Source of the DNA: Phaeotremella fagi
Taxonomy: Eukaryota > Basidiomycota > Tremellomycetes > Tremellales > Phaeotremellaceae
Direction: 5' to 3'
Length of the DNA: 64,000 nucleotides
Assembly: GCA_001599715.1 (NCBI GenBank)
Contig: BCHU01000004.1
Location: 930,001-994,000, forward strand
The position numbers and the translations under genes were made by a program. Of this stretch, positions 15,701 to 27,695 are shown in pieces (position 1 is the stretch's first letter; every line of letters begins with the position of its first letter). The notes beneath the pieces are model-generated. The model was given only the letters and a program-made list of their open reading frames with translations, was not told the origin of the DNA and ran no database searches.

Positions 15701-17248
15701 TTGATAGCAGCAGTGAATGGTGCGAAGACTTTAACGCCGTCATGTGAATCAGCGATCGAACGAAGTTTTGAATTACGTTGCAAGTATCTGATGACCTTTT
15801 TAGCGTGATCGAGTGGATTGGCAGTGTTGGGTCGATGAAGAGCGACGACATCAACCATTTCGACGGCGATAGCGTTAGCTTTATCCATGACCAAAGTGAG
15901 AGCTGGGATCAAACTGGCTTGCGGACCACGGATGATACATTGATCAGAAGGATCTTCAACAGCAGTGAGTTCAACGATACAACCAGTTTCATTGAGGATG
16001 TCATCGGCAGCTGAACCAACAAGGAATCTGTGTTGACGTTTTGGAATTGAAATCTTCAATTCACGAAGTGAATCAGATAATTCTTGATATTGTTGAAGAA
16101 TAGTGTTGACGACCGCCTTAACTTTTTCTTTTTCACCTTTAACCTTGATAGACAAATCACGTTCTTTGACAGGTTCGAGTGATTCCTCACCATCATCCAA
16201 CGCTTGTTTCTCCAAAGCTTTCCAAACAGCTGGTGGAGGAACGTGAACTTTGACTTCACCTCCACCAATTTCTTCCTCCAATTGACGAGTCTTGACACCT
16301 TTAGGACCAGAGATGAAAGGGTAGTAAGATGAAGGAATGGTTTTGATAGAGGTAGAAGTTTGCGAAACCTTGTGAGAGATCAAACCAAGAATTTTAGCTT
16401 TAGCGTCGTTACAAGCGACCGATGGACCAGTGATAGAAATTGGAACCTGAGGTTCATCAGATTCATCATCTGAACCAACATCACTTGCACCGTCACCCTT
16501 GACACCATCGTAAGCTGGTAAAGTATCACGACGTGGGATATCAATTTTACAAGTGGTTGAATCAGTGATAGCTTTAAGTGTAGCACCTTTAGGACCAATG
16601 ATCGTACCAAGAGTCGTAATAGGAACTTGAACCTCGATAGTAACGGTCTTAGACAAACCACGTTCAATGAGTCTTCTAGCGTAAACCAAACGTTTCTGAT
16701 CTTGAGCCTTGATATGGAAAGTTTTCAAACCAGTCTTCATTTGAGTAGAAGATTCAACGATAGCGCCAGTCGTGTCGAAAACTTTTTTCATGGTTTCAGT
16801 ATAAGTTTTACCGGTAGCGATTTCGTTGGAAGGGACGGAAAAAGTTTCAGTGAAAGGATGAGAAGTTGCTGTAGGTTGTGAAACTCCTGATCTACCTAAT
16901 CCACCTGGTGCAGTTGGTTTAGTTAGTTTACCGCTTGATTTGACTGTTGAAGGTTTGGATCCCCAGGTTGAGATGGCTGGTTTGGCAATGTTGGTAGCTG
17001 GAGCTGCTGATGGTCCGAGTGACGGGAACGCATCTTCTGATGAAGTATCGACAGCTGATGTTCCGTTTCCGTTTCCATTGGATTCTTTGATTTTCGGGGC
17101 GATTGGAGCTGGTCCGTTACCGAGTGAAGGGAATGGATCAGGTGCACCCTCGAGTCCGTGTCTCTGGAAGTGTGTTAGTAGAAAATTAAAAGTATTGGTG
17201 GAAAGTGAGATTACAAACCTTTTGAAGTTCAGCAGCAGAGAATGACAT
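12772..17248 (-). CDS. SCP160: Multi-KH RNA-binding protein (vigilin/Scp160)
   Basis: The product starts MSFSAAELQK at complement 17248 and ends QRF before the stop at 12772-12774. After an N-terminal Pro/Ser/Gly region with the repeated motif DxFPSLG, there are roughly ten KH domains, several with intact GxxG loops: IGPKGATLKAI, IGKKGSKIAQFE, IGQGGSVLNAL, VGSSGAAINKL, VGKSGATING, IGQGGQKLRD and IGSKGSTISRL. Others are diverged (VGSAADDILNE), as usual in this family. Vigilin-type proteins bind polysomes and the ER surface and influence mRNA translation and localisation. Most of the N-terminal half sits in one long exon (16791-14887 and its upstream extension), with short introns in the C-terminal half. 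The minus-strand leader is strongly pyrimidine-rich. Confidence 0.9.
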
Positions 17249-17728
17249 TTTGAGTTGAGTCGATTAGTTTTAGTTAATGGACGTTGTGGTGTACTTTTTT
17301 TTTTATTAGCGTTGTAGCCGATGACCGTGACCGTTGATAGAACCGTAGAGGAGAGTAGAGGTAGGAGATAGAAGTGGGAGTGGGAGTAGGGGTAGAGGTA
17401 GGATGAACAAGAATATATAAAGATAGAATGTAGATGTAGATGTAGGAATAGATGTTGCTCGTGCGATGGCGTGTCAGTTGAACCTTACATTTACCCCGAG
17501 AAATACCACGTGGTAGGTGGACTTCACTGCTCACTGTCCAGAGACTGAGATAAAAGAAATACAATACAAGGTAGCACCATGTTACGAAGGTTGAATGTAA
17601 TGGAACATAAACTACATATGCTGGGTAACTCAAACACCTCAAAACAAAGAGAAAAAAAAAACGAATGGAAAAAGTTAGTCAACCTGATGCTACGCTATGC
17701 TTGTCATCTAAGTTATCTTTTACAGCCT
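17249..17728. promoter_or_regulatory. SCP160 upstream region with polypyrimidine tract
   Basis: Lies between the UBC9 stop and the SCP160 start, both on the minus strand. On the coding strand, 17345-17402 is an almost pure CT tract (GA-rich on the plus strand) about 100-150 bases before the ATG. Such tracts are common in leaders of highly expressed translation-related fungal genes. No other gene is supported here. Confidence 0.5.
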
Positions 17729-18572
17729 CTACTTCGGTCGTCTGGCTTCTGCTTGCGCTTTAATCCTTTTGTCGTAAGCAGGTCGATCGTTCCTGTTGAC
17801 GTTAATTCCTTCTTGTGAATGTACAGGGTAGCTAGAACTTACTTGTACATTTGATAGGCATCAATTTGAGCTGGATCAGCGATATTGGCATTATCTAATA
17901 AATCTTGGATACCGAGGACGAGCTGCGAAATATCAGTCATCTGTTTGAATGTGATATCGAGAGTAAAGCCTACTTGTTTAATGGTGATGCTGGCCTTCCA
18001 ACTCTTCTCCTCATCTAGAATTGAGAGACAGATCGTACCAGAAGGGTAGACGTTGGGGTGGAACAATGGGGGATCGAATTTACCTATTCATAGTGAGCTA
18101 ATGCATCTAAAACGTTGCAAGATAGCTCACACTTTGGGGGTTTAGTTGGGAAATCTATCGGAGTAATCAGTAAATAAACACCCAAAAGAACAATCAACAT
18201 ACCATCCGGAAACGTCATGACGACTTTGTATTGACCATGTTCCCAATTTGTCTGTACCTGTGATTAATATAACCGTCCGACCACAAGGTTAGCTACTTAC
18301 ACCAGCCTTCCCAGGAATCCCAACCTCCCAAATCAACATGTTCAAACTCCCATCCTCAAGTTTTTGGGGTCTAGCATAAAAACCCTAATCAACGGTATGA
18401 GTTTCTGCTGACCACAAGGATGTTCTAGAGCTAGATGAGTAGACTCACGAAGGGATGATCTTTTCTCCATTGTTTTCTCTCTTCTGCTAGTCTCGCTCTG
18501 GCTAATGCAGACTAGATGGTCGTTAGGTCAGTGGATGAGGTGATTTGATGATGGCAGTGTGGTACCTACCAT
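17729..18572 (-). CDS. UBC9: SUMO-conjugating E2 enzyme Ubc9
   Basis: Ubc9 accepts SUMO from the E1 on its active-site cysteine and passes it to substrate lysines, mainly in the nucleus. Spliced exons give [64 protein letters not shown], then [19 protein letters not shown] with the catalytic Cys after the HPN motif, [12 protein letters not shown], and a C-terminal [20 protein letters not shown]. Length (about 160 residues) matches the family. The first coding exon is only the ATG at 18570-18572, directly followed by a GTAGGT donor. A 24-nt exon at 18131-18154 encodes the DFPTKPPK stretch. The last intron uses the CAACAG acceptor, because only that frame restores the conserved KNDRPAYDK end. 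Confidence 0.93.
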
Positions 18573-18851
18573 TTTTATATTTGAAAATAAAATTCGAAAG
18601 TTCTTGACTCTGTCTCTTCTGCCTGAATGGGAGTCTTTGTCTATACTCTATCTCAATCGGTGATCGATGATTGTTGATTGTTGAATGTTGAATGTTGATT
18701 GATGGTGATAGGGAAGATTTCATAGTGACTTAGGTGGCAAACACGTATCTTTCATTATTATTTATATATTTAATTTCAATTTATCCGAATACAATAACGA
18801 TTAATGAGGAATTACCACCAACCAACCACCACTACCCCCACCATCCAAACA

Positions 18852-20473
18852 ATGTCACCTCCAACAACATCACCTCTCCTAGATCAACCAGGTCCATCGA
18901 ATCCCAATAACATCCAAAACAGATATCCAGCAAGAGCTTCCTATGGTTCATTCAATCATCCGCCAGTCACCGTCAACGGTAAAGCTAAGAATGACGATGA
19001 AGACGGTTCAGAATTAGATCCAGAGGAGGAAGAGGTCTATGAGATCTATGAAGACGATCAAGGGGAGGAGATTATCAATGGTACCTAACAAATCTGTTGT
19101 TTATCTCGGGAAAAATAACGCTAACTCATCCGTAGTCACTTGGAAATACATGTCGAGATTATATCTACTAGTCCCAGTTGTGACACTAATCTTTCTAGCG
19201 CTCTTGATATTGATAGTGACTTTTGCATGGTGAGTAAACCCTCTACAAACACTTATCTCAAATATAAACACAACTCACCCACCCTAGGCCACCGAACAAG
19301 AAAGAACGAGAAGCCGGTCAAACCTACCCTCACCCTTTCCTCAGTAAACCCTTCATCATAGGGATCTTCGCATCCTGTACCGTTCAAACTGTCAGAGTCC
19401 CAATCTGGGTTATCCTATCATGGCTAAATCTCCCTTCAACATTCTTAACCTTCATGTGAGTATCTCCAATCGATCAAGGCTGATAACCAATGAATTCAGG
19501 TCAACAACCCTCCACACTGTGATTCACGAATTACTTCGATTATCCACGATAACGTTAATCATCCCCTCACCGACTTCAGGTTTCCATTCCTCCTATTATC
19601 TAGGTTTAGGTTGGGGAGTAGCAGAAACAGCCTGGGGAATCGTTCAGGGTTGGGAACAATTAATTCTCTATGAGGATATCATGACCCCTTCAACCTCATT
19701 ACTCGATGACGTAGAATCTAAATTGGACGAGCAACCAGTTCTGGGACAGATTAGAGAGATGAATGGTCAGAGTCGGACTTCACTTGTTGACGAGGGGTTG
19801 GAGGTGGTGAGAGAAGATGAAGGGGAGAACGAGGAGTTCGGTGGGAATGGTGAATCTGGGTTGGTGGAGGATTATCCTGAATTGCAGAGGGAGGATGAAG
19901 AGGAGTTGGAGAGGAGGGTTGAGATACTTGAACGAATGAGGGGGAGGAGGGGTGAGTTGATAATCTTATATATAGCTCCGTTACTAAAGAATCAATCAGA
20001 GTTGGAACAATTAATAGGTCTACCATTCCCAGTAAGCTCCCACCCACCGTCCCAAACCTAACTAACAACACAAACAGAACATCCCCTTCCCCCTCCACCT
20101 CTTATGGAGACTAGACACCCTCCTCCTAAACCTCGGTCTAACCCTAATCCTCTCAGCCTACTATTTCGACCCATCCCCAATCTACCGTCACCCAACCCCC
20201 ACCAATTTCAACGGTGAAATCTTGATCCCCAACACCGAACCTAACGAGTATCTATGGTTAGTCTGGGGATTAGTCGTGATTCTTCATCTGGGAGTTAGCT
20301 TGATTTGGAAGATTGTTGGGAGATTGGGTGTTGGGGCTGTTACTTGGGGTGTAAGTGTTTCTTTTGTTTTGGTGGGATTGGGATTGGGATTGGGACTGAT
20401 GGGTTGATAGGGATTGATCGTGGCGCTGGGAAGTCTTTTCGCTGGGTTGGGAGCTTGGGGTGGGTTAGTTTGA
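18852..20473 (+). CDS. Conserved-looking multi-pass membrane protein, unknown
   Basis: I do not recognise the family. After a 75-residue hydrophilic, acidic N-terminus (EEEEVYEIYEDDQGEEI), exons encode a hydrophobic helix (LYLLVPVVTLIFLALLILI), then FIIGIFASCTVQTVRVPIW, an amphipathic stretch, the segment YYLGLGWGVAETAWGIVQGW, a long acidic loop (about 19690-19950), then LHLLWRLDTLLLNLGLTLI, WLVWGLVVILHLGVSLIW and a final GLIVALGSLFAGLG helix. This gives six to eight membrane segments. The acidic loop between helices is long and poorly constrained. An in-frame ATG at 18804 could add 16 residues. Last exon about 20411-20473. It is head to head with UBC9, about 280 bases apart. Confidence 0.65.
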
Positions 20474-20675
20474 TGTGGGGATTGGGAGTGGGATTTTGTA
20501 TTTGAAGTTGGGATTTGACTGTTCCCCCGGGATCTGGATGACAATAGAATTCATGATCAAGTCGTTGTATGCATTCAGGTACGATACGGTTCAAACAATC
20601 ATCCACCCGAAAAAGCCATTGATACACATGAAATGAAAACGATTATACAGGGATTCATGAAACCGCCATCAAACT

Positions 20676-22473
20676 CTACAACTCAACATCCAAACCCTTC
20701 CGTCCCAAAAATCCCTTGCCCCGAACCGTCTCTCTTTCAACCAACCGCTCAACACAAATCCCATCCAACTCCAAAGCCCTCTTCCAACATTCAACACCAA
20801 ACCAACCACCCTGCGAGACAGCTAACAACCTCCCAATCCTCATTCGTCTTTTCAACGTCTCTTCAGATGTGGCAATATCACTTGCATTTGATTGCCGATC
20901 TTTGATGAATTGTTTTTCTATCTCTTCGGATGTTTCTTTTGGGATGATTAGTTTGGTGTGGTTGGTTGGTGATTGATGTGTTTTTAGGTAGGTTCTGAAT
21001 GATTTTAGTTTTTCGGTGGATGGTTTTGAGGTTGGGGGGGAGGTTGATTCGGTTGTTTGGACTGGGAGATGGATGTCGATCTGAGATGGATAACTGTTAG
21101 TTCCATATTCCAAGGTAATACCACAGTCACCTACCGGCAATAAACTTTTTCCCTCTGATTCAACAATGAATTGAATTGAAGTTTCCATCTTCAACCCATC
21201 CATGAAAGGATATTCATATCTCACCACCTGATTTTCAACAGTTTCACCAAGTTCCTTCAAATTCTTCAGAGCGATTTCATTCAATTTACCACCTTCCCCC
21301 ATCCCATCTTCATCAATCACCACAGTAGATCCATTCCCCAACTGCAGTAAACCAGCTGAAAGTGATGACGAAGAAGTATCTTGAATCGGGATGAAGGATT
21401 TAGAATGAAGGAGTGGGATGGTCAATGAAAGTGGGATCACGTAGGGTGAGATGGATTGAATTATTTCGAGTATTTTGGTTGGGGTCGATGAAGGGCGGAG
21501 GAAATTTATTGAGAGGGTTCCGAGGGGTTGGAGTGAGGTTGGTCTGGATGATGGATAGGAGATCAGGGCGAGAAGGAGATATTCAGCAGCTATTAGGTCT
21601 GGTGGGTTGAACGCTGTTGAGAGATATTCAATTAGGGATGAACGGGTTTCTAAATTTGTGTTTGCGTCTTGGAGGGGTTCGTCGATTTCGGGTATTATCG
21701 AGAGGACGTGGATTGTGGGGACTATCGTTTGTTCTTCTTCTCCTTGGGATAATGGGGAGGGTAACGGTGAAGTTGATAATAATCCAATGAATGTGTGGAT
21801 GGATGCTGGTTTGAACGTAACGTCGTCATAAACCTGATGACGATCAGCTTCAAGTCCGTCCGCAACACAAAGCTGATGACTAACCTTGACTAAAGCTCCT
21901 AGATAATCACCATCCCTCCCTGGTAAAGGGTACTTCCCATGAACAGCTTTAGGTAAACTACTACTGCTACTCTCAGCAACCTCCAACCCATTAACTGCCG
22001 CAACTAAATCGTCATTTGCTTTAGACCAATCTTGTTCACCAGGAATCCTGATCATCATGGGTTAATACTCATCGTCTGCGGAAGAGGACTTCAACCCACT
22101 CAACACCCCAACCAACCCATCGTTCCTCAAGTTTTGACCAATCCACCGATTCATCTTCACTCGAACTTTCGCCAGGTAGATACACTTCCATTGGGTATCC
22201 CGTATCTTGCAGTAAACATTTGTATCGTACTACCGATAGTTGCTTGGAGGTTTTGGTGTACCTTGAGACCTGTTTGTTAGTTTGGGGTGGGATGGAGGAC
22301 TCACTTGATTGGGGTCTTTGATACTTGATTCAACTTTTTGGATTAGATCTTCAATTTGAATTTCAACTGGGCCTTGGGGTGGGGTTTCAGTATGTCAATT
22401 GGTATGGTTGAATGAGATACTGACCTTCATGTTCTCTGGCTGCAGTTCTTACTATCTCATCTATAGATAACAT
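20676..22473 (-). CDS. MCM-complex-binding protein (MCMBP/Mcb1)
   Basis: MCMBP binds free MCM2-7 subunits and is needed for replication and chromatin unloading of MCM. The first exon (MLSIDEIVRTAAREHE, complement 22473) is followed by short exons and a 460-residue exon. Family landmarks: RIPGEQDWSKAND near the middle-start, KYPLPGRDGDYLGALVKV, VPTIHVLSII, a central helix-rich region with AAEYLLLALIS, PLSLTIPLLHSKSFIP, SAGLLQLGNGSTVVIDE and the late VESEGKSLLPVGDC motif. C-terminal residues after about 430 match the MCMBP end (DLxATSEETLKRRMRIGRLLA region). Stop at 20676-20678. It is divergent from SEC13, with about 270 bases between the starts. Confidence 0.82.
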
Positions 22474-22745
22474 TGCTCTTCTTTGCTGTTGAGTCTGAAT
22501 CTGAATCTGAAATTTTGTGAATGACTTCTTATCTCCAACATTACTTTCAGTCGCGTCGCGTCAGAGATAAATGACAAGTCGTAGAAAAGGTTACGTAAGT
22601 TTAAGCATTGATAGCTGCCACGTTGTGCCACGTTTGCTGAGCCACCTCCGCCAGCGTAGCAATTGAAAGCACCTCTCAGCAACACCATACACCATACATA
22701 CAATTCACTATAGACAGTTACAATACAACAGATAGAGCAAGCAAG

Positions 22746-24094
22746 ATGGTAAGCATAGCAATAGACATATACCCTCCAATCCACCCACTAACCCACACCC
22801 GACAGGCAGCTCAAACTTCTAAATCAAATCCAACTCCAGTGGAAACTCAACATGAAGATATGATCGTAAGTCACTTCCATCCCATCCCATCCTCTCCTTC
22901 CCTAACCATTCTCAAACTTCTAGCACGACGCCCAACTCGATTACTACGGTAAAAGATTAGCTACCTGTTCTTCCGACAAGACAATCAGGATTTTCAACGT
23001 AGTCAAAGGAGAAGCTAAAGGTGAACCGATAATTCTTAAAGGGTGCGTAGACTAAAAAAGGTTATTCTTTTCTACTTGGCTGAAAATACAACTCTCCACA
23101 TAGACACACTGCACCAGTTTGGCAGTTATCTTGGGCACACCCTTCTTTCGGATCTATACTCGCTTCGTGCTCTTACGACGGGAGAGTTTTTATTTGGAAA
23201 GAAGTCGGTCAAGGTCAAGGGAAAGGTAGTGGTGGTGAATTGCAGGATGGCTGGGAAAGAATTACAGAACATACTCTCCATACTGCTAGTGGTGAGTTGA
23301 CAGTTAAAAGTAGTCTTACTGGATCTCAACTGACACTAATCCTCTAGTCAATTCCATCGCTTGGGCTCCATATGATCTCGGACCAATTTTAGCATGTGCA
23401 TCAAGTGACGGTAAAGTCTCCGTCCTAAATTTCTTAAGTAAGTAATAAGGAACACACAAACCTAGAATCTATCTAACCAACCACACCCCTTAGACGACGG
23501 TTCGACCGATTCAGCAATCTTCCCTGCTCACGGGACAGGTGCCAACGCAATCTCCTGGGCACCTTCAGTCGTAGCAACCACCCCAACTGGACCTGGATCA
23601 ATATCAAAAGGTAACAATCAATTGGCGTTACAGAAGAAATTCGTTTCAGCTGGATCTGACAATTTGATAAGAATCTGGAATTACGATGAGGAAGCTAAGA
23701 AATGGTCTGAGGAGGAGGTTATTCGAGGACATGAAGATTGGGTTAGGGATGTTGCTTGGGCACCTAATATCGGTTTACCAGGGATGTACATCGCGTCAGC
23801 TTCTCAGGTGGGTAAAAAGTCTACGCAAGCACCGAATTGATTACTTACCATGAAATATAGGATAAAACAGTTTTAATTCATTCCAGACCATCACCAACTT
23901 CACCATGGACTTCGACCCCACTCCTTCCAAACGCACCTACCTCCAAAGACCCTCATTTCCCAGACGCAGTCTGGAGAGTCTCCTGGTCGTTGGCAGGTAA
24001 CATTTTGGCTGTTAGTTGTGGAGATGGTAAAGTCAGTTTATGGAAGGAAGGTGTCGGTAGAGGTTGGGAATGTGTTAGTGATTTCTCTAGTTAG
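22746..24094 (+). CDS. SEC13: COPII/nuclear pore WD40 protein Sec13
   Basis: Sec13 pairs with Sec31 in the outer COPII coat and with Nup145C/Nup96 in the nuclear pore. The N-terminal signature [20 protein letters not shown] is present across two exons, followed by WD repeats: [76 protein letters not shown] and [12 protein letters not shown], ending FSS at 24094. Length is about 340 residues, slightly longer than yeast Sec13 because of Gly/Ser inserts in blade 2 and 3 loops. The first coding exon is only ATG (22746-22748) followed by GTAAGC; the next exon begins [10 protein letters not shown]. Confidence 0.93.
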
Positions 24095-24285
24095 TTTGGC
24101 GGATATGTCGATGTAACGATGAAATGAGTGAAATGCGATGACGACGTAGGGGATGATTATACAGATTTTTGGTTCTAGTTATATATATACAAGTGGATCC
24201 CAAAAGTTGCCGCCAATTCCATCGTCTCAAATGAGTAAGATCCTCACAAACAGCACTTCAAGTGGCCTCTACAAAGTTTTGCACC

Positions 24286-24942
24286 TCACGAAACAGTCAA
24301 TCTAGAATCTTTAACAAACTCCTCAGCCTAAAAACCAAAGATCAACAAACATCCAAAGAATGAAACAACGAAACAAACTTACCTTCTCTTTAAGTACATT
24401 CCAAGGTGTATTATCAGTTCCATTCAAAACCAAAACGAAATTCCTGATGACAGGCGGACGAACGGATGGAACTGCTGAATTCGGAGGGGCAATTTCGGGT
24501 GCTGGTAGATATATCGGTAAAAGGTATAAACGACCCAGCTACGTAGTTTTTCAGTCTATCAGTCTGTAGTTCAACATGTATTGGTTGAAAGAGTTTAACC
24601 CACTTCACAAGCGACTTTTGAAGAACTATCTTCTTCCCATTGACTAGCTAACCCTAACAACAGTCTCAATCGTTCCGGTGTATCCAAATACGGTTCCTCA
24701 ACCTCTTCTTCGTTCCCATCGACGAAAGTCGATTCATCCCCATCAGTGAGATTTTCGTCCGTCTCTTCTTCGTTTCCGTTCTCGTTCGCGTTCTCGTTCT
24801 CGTCGTACAGTGAGACACTTGACGATGCTATCAATTGACCTTGCGGGATTATTAGTAGAGCCGTGTGAGGACCTTTCTCTTGGATAGTTGTGGTTATTGT
24901 TTTTAGCGATTTTGAGATTCTTTGAGGTGAGATTAAAACCAT
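24286..24942 (-). CDS. Small protein, roadblock/LC7-like pattern
   Basis: I cannot name it with confidence. The N-terminal part (MVLISPQRISKSLKTITTTI, then a hydrophobic strand TALLIIPQGQLIASSS), an acidic insert (EETDENLTDGD), then PERLRLLLGLASQWEED, and a C-terminal strand-helix unit (RNFVLVLNGTDNTPWNVL, KEKAEEFVKDS) follow the alpha-beta order of roadblock/LC7 proteins such as Ragulator/EGO subunits. This is inference from pattern only. Exon 2 is best joined by an intron with a GTTAAA donor near 24599 and the CCAG acceptor near 24501, giving the run APEIAPPNSAVPSV. The last exon starts just after TTTTAG and encodes AEEFVKDSRLTVS. Confidence 0.5.
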
Positions 24943-25214
24943 TTTGGGTTTGAAGTGTGGTATGAAGCAGATTGGTTTCTTTGATTTGAACTTACAGCGA
25001 ATCTTTGAGCAACAACAATATAATCATTATTTGGTCCTTCCGTTTAACTGTCTCCATCAGACGAGGCAGTTATTCTTTCACGCTATGCATAAGCAGCGTA
25101 CAAGACACAATCAAAAGACAGTATAAAAGCCCAAAATACATACAACCAATGAGAATTGAAAGTAAAAAAAGTAAATCAAGAAACAAGACGTCCAGCAAAA
25201 GCAAACTAATCCCA

Positions 25215-26906
25215 TCATCGATTCCAAGAACCAAACTGATCACCCTCCCGTCGTCTCAATTGAGGTCTCCAAGTCTTCCTCGGAATCTGATTAACACCAG
25301 TAAGCCCATACAAAGGTGGAATAGCATGTTCAGCCTCCTTGTATCCAGCAGCTCTTTCCTCGGTCGTCGCGAATGAATGACTGGTTTCGAGATGAGACGA
25401 TTCGGCTGGTTTCGGTCTTTCCCTCTCTGTCTCTTTGTAGACTGGATATCCCCATTCACCTTCCCATTTTCTACCGTATTTCGCATCTCCCCAACGTAGT
25501 TTTGTAACTGAATTAACAGACTTGACGAGGTTTTTCTTCTTTTTGAGTCTGTTACCTAAATCCTTGAGATTGACTTTTTGACCTTTGATGGTGATGTATC
25601 GTTTGATAGGTTTTGTAATGGGTCGAGTAGATTCCGTTGGTGGATTGACAATAGGATTGATGGGGATTTCTATAGGTTCGTTACCCTCTGGTAGGACTCT
25701 GAGTTTAGGACCGGTTGACATGTAATCGATGAACCTCTGTCGACGTCTTGCAAGGAGTTGAGATTCAACTGTCGGTCTCCTACCGAAATTCAGAGCTCTT
25801 GTCGTTGTGAGAGGGACCGAAAGAGTTGTCCAGGAAGGTGATGAATCAATGTTGTCATGTAGATTTGATAGTCCATCAAATTGGAGTGTTGAACGGATTG
25901 AAACCGCTGGGTCACTATTACCAACGGTCTCTGGTATGATATCGACATGTACTGTGATTGGGGAAGATGGATTGGTGATCCCCAAACTCGAATCATATGT
26001 CACAAAAACGAAACTATCCAAGGAGGAATCAGATGAAAGTGATGTCCTAGTATCAATTCGTTCAAGTTTGATATTAGCCAGATCTAGTTGACTGGCAGTT
26101 GGACCGACACCTAGTACCTCCAAGGAGTTTGGTGTGACAACAGGTGAAGAACCTGTTGGTTCGGATGATTCGTTAGATTGAGGACTTGAAGTGAGGAGGG
26201 CGGGTGTTGTGAGGTCGGATGGTGACTCTGTAGTTTCAAATTCACCTTCACCTGGGGGAGAACAGTTCCATTCGGTTGGAGCATTAATACTGGAGTGTTG
26301 GGTGATGATTTCGTCGGACCATGAAGGATTCTCCAAATTGAATTCCAAAATACCATAGAAGTAAACAGGTCTTTTGAGAGTAGCGAAAAGCAAATTAATA
26401 CCTGATCTGACCTTGGAGACCGATGTGTTATATGCGATAACGAGATTTTTGTAATCACCACCAACTACTGAGCGGAATTTCGAAAATGCCACTTGAACTA
26501 TCTAGAGTTGATGATGGTTAACATGGATTCACAGTGTTAAAACGTCTGCTGATAGACTTACGATCCAACTACCAAGATAGAACCCTTCATCACACCATCC
26601 TGCATAAACATGATACCAGAAGTAAGATCGATAAACCCGAATAACAACTCCCCGACCGAAATCGATCAAATCATCCTCAAGTTCGTAAAAAAATCCGCCT
26701 TCCAATACCAAAACCAAAGCAAGACCAAGTAGAACGACCAAGTAATAAACGACGTTGAAATATAAAACCAAGAATAACACAACAGAACAGAGGATTGTTG
26801 GACTGACGAAAGTGAGTAAGTTGAATTGGGAAGATGGAGTCTCGATGGGTCTGGGATCATCACTGAAGTGGAATTGAGATTTCGTGGCAATTGGTTTTTG
26901 CGCCAT
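25215..26906 (-). CDS. Unrecognised protein with N-terminal membrane hairpin
   Basis: Two main exons, 26906 to about 26563 and about 26506 to 25215, joined at SWI|IVQVAF. The N-terminus (MAQKPIATKSQFHFSDD) is followed by a 35-40 residue hydrophobic stretch from LLTFVSPTILCSVVLFLVL through YYLVVLLGLALVLVLEGG, probably two helices. It then has GRGVVIRVYRSYFWYHVYAG and a mostly hydrophilic, Ser/Thr/Pro-rich region. The last 100 residues are basic and contain KLRWGDAKYGRKWEGEWGYP. An upstream in-frame ATG near 26960 is possible. No known family was recognised, so it could be specific to this clade. Confidence 0.6.
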
Positions 26907-27695
26907 TTTGGACGAATATACCGGAGGATGGGCGATGGCAAGTGACGAGTAGCAATACAAATGTTTATGATATGATTGGAAAGATGGAGGAGGAGATTGT
27001 TAATGAAGATTCCATTCTGCATTCGAATGTATGGTACGTAGCATCATGATTCCCATGCTGTACCTCCAAAAAGGGAGATTCCAGGGGATTTCAAAAACGA
27101 CCAGTTAACCAAACTTTATTTTTTGGCTCGGCATCCTTCAAATTAACTCTATGGGGAGTGTTGCTTCAAGTTAATTACTTGTGTGATGATCAGGCTACCA
27201 AGTTGATAACTTGGATGCATGGTTTGTCAAGCTACGATAGCAAAGGTTGGTTGGAGTTCAACAACCAGAAAGATGAAAGTGGCATAAAATGGCAACTCTT
27301 CTAAACGTCCCTCGTACCATAGGTCCTGCTAAAGCATCATGATCCCTTTCAACAAAGACCTACTTTACGCGAAATGGCTCAACCAGGATTGATGAGCTTA
27401 GTAAAATGATTACCAAACTTCCGGTCTCCCATCCGAATGTCAGTACCAGATTTCAATTTGGACTGGTTACCAAAACTCTATTTTTTCAATTGTGGCATTT
27501 CTTTAGACCCTTGAACGGTCAAAAAAGGGAGATTTTTGGTATACCATACAGATTGAGTGACGCTGGTCTCTTCTTCTTCTCTTCAACCCATATCTATCAT
27601 ATCCTTGTGAGTATTATCGTTTCACTGTTGAGATCATTATGCTAACACCTGCAGACCAAGCTTGAACTCACATCCACCCCACACGAAAACTCATA
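26907..27695. promoter_or_regulatory. Divergent intergenic region with two similar segments
   Basis: Between two divergently transcribed membrane protein genes. The segments near 27098-27133 and 27463-27500 share an imperfect direct similarity (ACCAAACT, TATTTTTT and GGCAT in the same order). AAAAGGGAGATT occurs near both. They could be remnants of an old duplication. No coding sequence is supported. Confidence 0.4.

Noticed and set aside
13095..16881. Many ORFs on both strands inside SCP160
   Set aside because: All overlap a well-supported multi-KH coding region and have no own motif.
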